Position numbers and translations under genes: made by a program. Positions 59,613 through 64,000 of a DNA stretch of 64,000 bases are shown one piece after another (position 1 is the first letter of the stretch; every line of letters begins with the position of its first letter). Below the pieces are notes generated by a model, which did not search any database, was not told the origin of the DNA, and worked only from the letters and a program-made list of their open reading frames with translations. Source of the stretch: JAKAWQ01 sp035509315 (GTDB lineage Bacteria > Pseudomonadota > Alphaproteobacteria > Acetobacterales > Acetobacteraceae); assembly GCA_035509315.1 (NCBI GenBank), contig DATJLS010000068.1, positions 1-64,000 of the forward strand. The letters run 5' to 3'.

Positions 59613-60326
59613 CTAGCCGCCGCCCTCGGCTCGAACCGCTTCGATCGCCTCGCCGAGCACATCCAGCACGACGGAGGGCGCGGTCACGATCGGTGTGTGA
59701 TCGACGGCATGCGAGCGCACCCGGGCCTGCATGCGCTCGGCCATGAAGCGCTGATTGCCCGCAACGATCATGCGGTCCTGCTCGGCCACCAGGAACCAGG
59801 TCGGGCGGTCCTTCCACAGGGGCCGCGGCACCGCGACGGTGATGCAGGCGGGCGAGATCGGCCGCTGGACCGCCGCCAGCACCGCCCGCTCCTCCGCGGG
59901 GGCATTTTGCGCGAAGGCGGCGGCAAAGGCCGTGTCGGGCAGGTAGATCAGCCCGTGATCGTCGGGCGCGAGCTTCGGTGCCTGCGGATGCGGCTCACCG
60001 CGGTAGAAAACATCCGCGACCGTCTCGCCCTCATCCGGCGCCAGGGCGGCGACATAGAGAAGCGCCTTCACCTTGTCGCCGCGCGCGGCGGCGATGACGG
60101 CGCCGGCATAGGCATGACCGGCCAGAACGACCGGCCCCCTCACCCGCTCCAGGGCACGATCGAGCGCCGCCACGTCATCCTGGAACGAGGTCAGCGGCAG
60201 CGGCGCCGCCGACGCTTCGATACCGTCCGCGGCCAGCTTCCTGATGACCTTCGACCAGCTCGATCCGTCGGCCCAGGCGCCATGGACGAGCACGACACTC
60301 ACATTCCTCGGATTCAAGGACATCAT
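59613..60326 (-). CDS. alpha/beta hydrolase-fold protein with Ala in the nucleophile position
   Basis: 237 residues. Seen: VVLVHGAWADGSSWSKVIRKL, LPLTSFQDDVAALDRAL, LAGHAYAGAVI, PTWFLVAEQDRMI, and VRSHAVDHTPIVTAP. The nucleophile elbow reads GHAYAG, Ala replacing Ser, a form seen in a fair share of this family. A catalytic His is present near the end. Starts with ATG at 60326 (second ATG one codon later). Divergent from the CGNR regulator across 166 bases containing an operator-like palindrome. Confidence 0.8.
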   Translation of the reverse strand: MMSLNPRNVSVVLVHGAWADGSSWSKVIRKLAADGIEASAAPLPLTSFQDDVAALDRALERVRGPVVLAGHAYAGAVIAAARGDKVKALLYVAALAPDEGETVADVFYRGEPHPQAPKLAPDDHGLIYLPDTAFAAAFAQNAPAEERAVLAAVQRPISPACITVAVPRPLWKDRPTWFLVAEQDRMIVAGNQRFMAERMQARVRSHAVDHTPIVTAPSVVLDVLGEAIEAVRAEGGG

Positions 60327-60398
60327 CGTTCTCCCTGCAAAAGGACCAAAGGTTTAGTGACCTCTCCATGGACGGGGGTGTGGCTACCCGCGTCTCAG

Positions 60399-60429
60399 GT
60401 AACTTGTCAACACACTTATGACAGGTTAC
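60399..60429. promoter_or_regulatory. operator-like palindrome between hydrolase and CGNR regulator
   Basis: GTAACTTGTCA (60399-60409) and TGACAGGTTAC (60419-60429) are inverted with one mismatch in eleven and a nine-base spacer. It lies in the divergent promoter region, 63 bases before the regulator start and 73 bases upstream of the hydrolase start, which suits a dimeric repressor site. Confidence 0.6.
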
Positions 60430-60492
60430 TTTCCAGGGATGTTTACGAAGGCCGGCCCGGGTGCGCCCCCCCGGACTGGAAGAGGGGGTCCG

Positions 60493-61164
60493 ATGGATTG
60501 TCGCCTGCCTGCGATCTTTGTCGGCGATGCGCCGGGCTTGGATTTCCTCAATTCGATTGCGACACCGGTCGATACCACCATCGACTGGATCGATGACGGC
60601 GAGGGCTATCTGAGCTGGCTCAAGCAAGCTCGTTTGGTGTCGGACGAGGTGCTCCAGGACGTGAGAGCGGGCGCCTTGCCGGGCGAGCTCGACAAGGTCG
60701 CGAATCAGGCGCGGAGCCTACGGGAATGGTTCAGGAATTTTGTGCGCCAAAATAAGGGCCGTCCGCTGACGGTGGAGGCTCTCACCGAGCTGGAGCCGCT
60801 CAACCGTCTGCTCGAGCGCGACGAGAGCTTTGCCCGGATCGTCCCTCGTCCGGCAGGGCAAGGGCCTTTCGAGCTGCGGACAGTGCGCCGATGGCGCAGC
60901 CCCGATGTACTTCTGCTCCCTGTCGGAGAGGCACTGGCCCAGCTCGCCTGCGCGGAAGATTTCTCGCACGTGAAAGCCTGCGAGGGCCCGGCCTGCACGC
61001 TCCTCTTCGCCGACCACACACGGGGCCATGCGCGACGCTGGTGCAGCATGGCGATCTGCGGCAACCGCGCGAAGCAGGCGGCGCACCGGTACAGGCACAG
61101 GCTGCGTCGGCATGAGAGTGTGATCGCCGAAGGCGGGATCATCGTGGGCCGTCACGCCCTATGA
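60493..61164 (+). CDS. CGNR zinc-finger regulator-like protein (ABATE domain)
   Basis: 223 residues. The N-terminal ABATE-like region (about 1-150) opens LPAIFVGDAPGLDFLNSIAT, and the C-terminal CGNR finger has CEGPACTLLFADHTRGHARRWCSMAICGNR with four cysteines (about 172-205). Members are presumed stress or local transcription regulators. ATG at 60493 has GAGGGGG upstream. Divergent from the hydrolase gene run, which it may repress; the palindrome at 60399 is the likely operator. Confidence 0.88.
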   Translation: MDCRLPAIFVGDAPGLDFLNSIATPVDTTIDWIDDGEGYLSWLKQARLVSDEVLQDVRAGALPGELDKVANQARSLREWFRNFVRQNKGRPLTVEALTELEPLNRLLERDESFARIVPRPAGQGPFELRTVRRWRSPDVLLLPVGEALAQLACAEDFSHVKACEGPACTLLFADHTRGHARRWCSMAICGNRAKQAAHRYRHRLRRHESVIAEGGIIVGRHAL

Positions 61165-61228
61165 GGGCGGGCGCTGCCCCGCCGCGCTCTGGCCTTGCGC
61201 ATGACGCGCCAGCCAGACAGGCTTTCTG

Positions 61229-61891
61229 CTACAGGATCCCGTGGCGAGAATAGACATCCCGCAGGCTGGCACCCGCGCGCAGTTCCGCGAGTGTGGTGCG
61301 TTCGCCTCTCAACTTCTCTCGCCCTAGCCTCAGCACCTCGGCCTCCACCGCCCGGGGCACGACAACGACGCCATCCGCATCACCGAAGACGAGATCGCCG
61401 GTGCAGACGGTGACACCTGCGCATTCTATGGGCACGTCGATCGCCATCATCCGTCCCCGGCCCTTGCTGTCGAGCGGCGCGATGCCGCCGTGGAAAACCG
61501 GAAACCCCATGGCGCGTATCGCCGTGATGTCCCGCACGCAGCCATCCATCACCGCGCCCGCCGCGCCACGTATCTGTGCCGCAGTCGAAAGCAACTCGCC
61601 CCAGGGCGCAACACGTTTCGGATTGCCGCAGGCAAAGACCGGAATCTCTCCGGGCTTCAAACTGTCCACCAGCTCCATTTCGAGCTCGTACGGGTTGATG
61701 CCCGGCTCCGCATGAAAGACCTCCATGAAGGCCCCGGTGCGCGCGCGGCCGACCATGATGCGGCTTTCATCCAGCGGCCGAATGCGGGAGGGCATGGCTT
61801 GCCGCGTCCGCCCCACCGCATCGAGGCAATCGGAAATCAGTGCTGTGAAGAAACTCCGCTGCAGCTCCGCGAGATCGCCCATTTCGGTCAT
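61229..61891 (-). CDS. RraA-family protein (4-hydroxy-4-methyl-2-oxoglutarate aldolase-like)
   Basis: 220 residues. Seen: SDCLDAVGRTRQAMPSRIRPL, GELLSTAAQIRGAAGAVMDGCVRD (metal/substrate loop with DG.vRD), and FGDADGVVVVPRAVE. The family includes aldolases of the protocatechuate/gallate pathways and RraA-type RNase E regulators; the conserved GxGxV-DG-RD layout fits the aldolase group. The ATG overlaps the FadR gene stop (ATGA). Operon with a sugar-type importer suggests catabolism of a sugar acid. Confidence 0.85.
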   Translation of the reverse strand: MTEMGDLAELQRSFFTALISDCLDAVGRTRQAMPSRIRPLDESRIMVGRARTGAFMEVFHAEPGINPYELEMELVDSLKPGEIPVFACGNPKRVAPWGELLSTAAQIRGAAGAVMDGCVRDITAIRAMGFPVFHGGIAPLDSKGRGRMMAIDVPIECAGVTVCTGDLVFGDADGVVVVPRAVEAEVLRLGREKLRGERTTLAELRAGASLRDVYSRHGIL

Positions 61892-62670
61892 GACGCCCTC
61901 CTCGCCGGTTTCTTCCCGGCACGCGCGGCTGGGCGCACGCGCGCCGGCCGCTTCACAACCCGTGCCGACAGGGCCTCCGCCACGTCGCGTTCCGAACCAT
62001 CCACCAACCGCAGCATCGCAGTGGCGGCGGCGGCGGCATCCTGGCGCGCGATGGCTTCCATCACGTGCTTGTGCAGGGGCAGGGACTGCCGCTGGCCACG
62101 CGGCGCATCGAGCGCCATGCGCAATGTGATGTCGAGGGCGGCCGTCACCATGTCGGCAAGCGAGCGGAAGAGGGAATTGCCGACCGCGGTTGCGATGACG
62201 CGATGAAATCGCACATCGGGCGCGAAAAACTGTTCGGTGTCCTCGCCGGCTGCAACCATCTCCTCATAAGCCTGGCGAAGCTCGCCAAGCTGCCCAGGCG
62301 TGATGCGGGTGGCGGCGAGAGAAGCCGCCGCAGGCTCGACGACACGGCGCAGCTCGAAAAGTTCCCTGGCAAAGGTCTGTTGGTCACCGCCGCGACCACG
62401 CCAGGCAAGAATATCGGGATCGAGCTGATTCCAGGCCGACATCTCTCGCACGCGCCCACCCGCACGCGTGCGGATGCCGATGAGATTCTTGCTCACCAGC
62501 ACGCGCAGCGCCTCGCGCACCACGCTGCGGCTCACCAGCAGCCGTTCGCACCATTCCGCCTCGTTGGGCAGGGCCTCGTTCGGCGCGAAGCGACCGCCGA
62601 CAATCTCCTGCCCGATTGCCTGCACCACACGATCGACGAGAGAACGGGCGCGGATCGGCGGCAGGCTCAT
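61888..62670 (-). CDS. FadR-subfamily GntR transcriptional regulator
   Basis: 260 residues. The winged helix (about 5-75) has LPNEAEWCERLLVSRSVVREALRVLVSKNLIGIRTRAGG, and the FCD effector domain (about 90-235) has RRVVEPAAASLAA and FHRVIATAVGNSLF with metal-binding His/Asp. The C-terminal tail is a basic Arg/Lys/Ala stretch. The start ATG overlaps the permease stop by one base (TAATG), and the gene is in the operon it likely regulates. Confidence 0.93.
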   Translation of the reverse strand: MSLPPIRARSLVDRVVQAIGQEIVGGRFAPNEALPNEAEWCERLLVSRSVVREALRVLVSKNLIGIRTRAGGRVREMSAWNQLDPDILAWRGRGGDQQTFARELFELRRVVEPAAASLAATRITPGQLGELRQAYEEMVAAGEDTEQFFAPDVRFHRVIATAVGNSLFRSLADMVTAALDITLRMALDAPRGQRQSLPLHKHVMEAIARQDAAAAATAMLRLVDGSERDVAEALSARVVKRPARVRPAARAGKKPARRAS

Positions 62671-63587
62671 TATGTGGCCGCCGCCGCGCGACGATAGAAG
62701 GCCATGAGCGGCAGGGAAACGAGCGCGATCACGATCAGCAGCACGATTCCGACCGTGGCACCCATGCCGAAATCTGTCTGCGAGAAGGCCAGCCGATAAA
62801 TATAGAACTCCATCGTGGTGGTGCTGAATCCCGGGCCGCCGCCCGTCATCACGAAGATGAGGCTGAAGAGAGCAGTGAACGCGGCGATCAGGGTGATGAT
62901 GGTGACAAATACGATGAAGCGGGTCATCAGCGGCAGAATGATATGACGCACCGCGCGAAGCAAGCCTGCCCCGTCGATCGTCGCCGCCTCCAGCACATGC
63001 GTATCGATGCTGCCGAGTCCGATGAGGAAGATCAGCGTGTTCGGCCCGACCTGCGACCAGACGAACGTCAGGGCGATCGGGATGATGGCGGTGTGGACAT
63101 TGCCGAGGAGATCCATGCGGAGAAAGCCGAGACCGATGACGCTCAGCAGACGATTGAGGATGCCGTCGGCAGAGAAGAAGCGCAGCCAAACAATGCCGGT
63201 CACCACCCAGGAGAGTGTTGCGGGAAGGAAGACGAGCGCCCTTGCCCAGCGCCAGCCAAGCGGCTCGGCGGAGATCAGGAGCGCGACACAGAAAGGCAGC
63301 GCGACGGCAAAGGGAACCGAGAGCAGAAGAAGAAGATTGTTGAGGAGAACACTTCCGAAATCGGCGCTGTGCAGAAGAGTCCTGTAATTGCCGAGACCGT
63401 TCCACGTCGCCTCCAGGCCATCCCACTGGGTGAGGCTGTAGTACGCAGTCTCGAGGATCGGCACGATGAGGCAGAGGCCCCAGAGGATGAGCAACGGAGC
63501 CATGAAGACAGACGCCGCGCGCCGCCGCTCATGCTGGAACCGGCGGCGCGGACGTGCCGGCAGGCCCCTGCCCTCGCGCTGAAGCAA
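62670..63587 (-). CDS. sugar-type ABC permease (MalF/UgpA family)
   Basis: 305 residues, six hydrophobic segments; the EAA loop region reads LEAATIDGAGLLRAVRHIILPLMTR, characteristic of the family. A partner MalG-like permease is not seen in the window; only this one lies between the solute-binding gene and FadR. It runs from 63587, 11 bases behind the binding protein stop. Confidence 0.92.
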   Translation of the reverse strand: MLQREGRGLPARPRRRFQHERRRAASVFMAPLLILWGLCLIVPILETAYYSLTQWDGLEATWNGLGNYRTLLHSADFGSVLLNNLLLLLSVPFAVALPFCVALLISAEPLGWRWARALVFLPATLSWVVTGIVWLRFFSADGILNRLLSVIGLGFLRMDLLGNVHTAIIPIALTFVWSQVGPNTLIFLIGLGSIDTHVLEAATIDGAGLLRAVRHIILPLMTRFIVFVTIITLIAAFTALFSLIFVMTGGGPGFSTTTMEFYIYRLAFSQTDFGMGATVGIVLLIVIALVSLPLMAFYRRAAAAT

Positions 63588-63597
63588 CGCGAACCTG

Positions 63598-64000
63598 TCA
63601 GCGCTTCTGGTCCTCGGGAAGATTGTTCCACGTATCCTGCATCTTCTGCAGCGCCGCTTGAACGGTCATCTGCCCCGCGAAGGCTGCCGTGAGCACACGC
63701 GATCCCGTATCGACCACAGGCGGCTGGATGACATTGTCGATCATCGGATAGACCGTGTAGCCCTCGGAGGAGAGTGAGAGCAGACCAGCATAAAGCGGGT
63801 TGCTCGCGGGATAGCCCTGACGCGCCGGAACGAGCCCGGTCTTGGAAAGGATCTTCTGAGCCTCGCCGCTCATCAGGAAGGTCAGGAAGGTGGCGGCATC
63901 CTTCTTGTTCTGCGAGGATTTCAGGATCGAGAGGCCATCGCCCGGCATCTCGACAACACCCTTGATCGGACTGTCCGAATAGGGCAGCGGAAAAGCGCCG
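63598..64000 (-). CDS. extracellular solute-binding protein, 3' part
   Basis: About 134 residues of the C-terminal lobe of a sugar-type binding protein (SBP_bac_1 type); the 5' part is beyond the window. The frame continues unbroken to the end, giving PLPYSDSPIKGVVEMPGDG. Seen: KDAATFLTFLMSGEAQKILSKTGLVPARQG, typical of the C-terminal half, and a long helix near the end. First gene visible of the operon with permease, FadR and RraA-like. Confidence 0.88.
   Translation of the reverse strand, partial: GAFPLPYSDSPIKGVVEMPGDGLSILKSSQNKKDAATFLTFLMSGEAQKILSKTGLVPARQGYPASNPLYAGLLSLSSEGYTVYPMIDNVIQPPVVDTGSRVLTAAFAGQMTVQAALQKMQDTWNNLPEDQKR

Noticed and set aside
1..64000. CRISPR array
   Set aside because: No regularly spaced repeats with unique spacers; the repeats seen are dispersed or simple tandems.

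Overview
The window is high-GC bacterial chromosome, best explained as an alphaproteobacterium. The order ffh-rpsP-rimM-trmD-rplS-leuC-leuD-leuB (8826-15571) is the arrangement I associate with Rhodospirillales/Acetobacteraceae, and the speF-like leader upstream of an ornithine decarboxylase is an alphaproteobacterial element. The family-level placement is inference. The first 4.9 kb has visibly lower GC and differs in gene content, so it looks acquired.

Layout. 1-5027: accessory segment with an OLD-like ATPase/TOPRIM protein that carries an N-terminal GYF_2-like domain, a serine resolvase, a complete IS1182-type element with terminal inverted repeats, and a small PD-(D/E)XK-like protein. 5028-8791: serine hydrolase of beta-lactamase fold, GMC oxidoreductase, universal stress protein. 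8826-15571: translation/secretion/leucine operon. 15923-20312: a compact peptide-export locus with a C39 peptidase-ABC exporter, a HlyD-type adaptor and two paralogous 63-residue precursors with Ala-Gly leaders. Each precursor has its own similar promoter-like element and its own trailing hairpin. This is the best candidate here for an undescribed system. 20610-25524: DSD1-type PLP enzyme and a ribose-type ABC importer. 25984-29118: CHAP lipoprotein, TatA, aldo/keto reductase, acetamidase/formamidase, tRNA-Pro(CGG). 29331-33537: SDR, ornithine decarboxylase with a regulatory leader and 16-codon upstream ORF, agmatinase (both enzymes lead to putrescine), TrmO. 33552-45187: a mosaic of oxidoreductases, three divergently placed LysR regulators, small envelope proteins, an SBF-family transporter and a COG4280-like membrane protein coupled to a tiny membrane protein. 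45342-49901: branched-chain-type (Liv) ABC importer, divergent from D-tartrate dehydratase (50235), an ELM1-family protein, an unrecognised 635-residue protein and a CtaG-like membrane protein. 55281-57739: type I secretion adaptor beside a decayed ATPase. 57871-61164: SDR, two alpha/beta hydrolases and a CGNR regulator with an operator-like palindrome. 61229-64000: tightly overlapped operon of sugar-type ABC importer, FadR regulator and RraA-family protein, running off the window end.

Several themes recur. Degenerate intergenic repeats (7611, 21745, 30238, 31781, 42741) share modules of the type GAGCGGGATGAG and GTGATGACCGAAGG. Stop/start overlaps (ATGA, GTGA, TAATG) show translational coupling in most operons. 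Several enzyme-fold proteins lack a canonical catalytic residue (5028, 36463, 57871, 59613).
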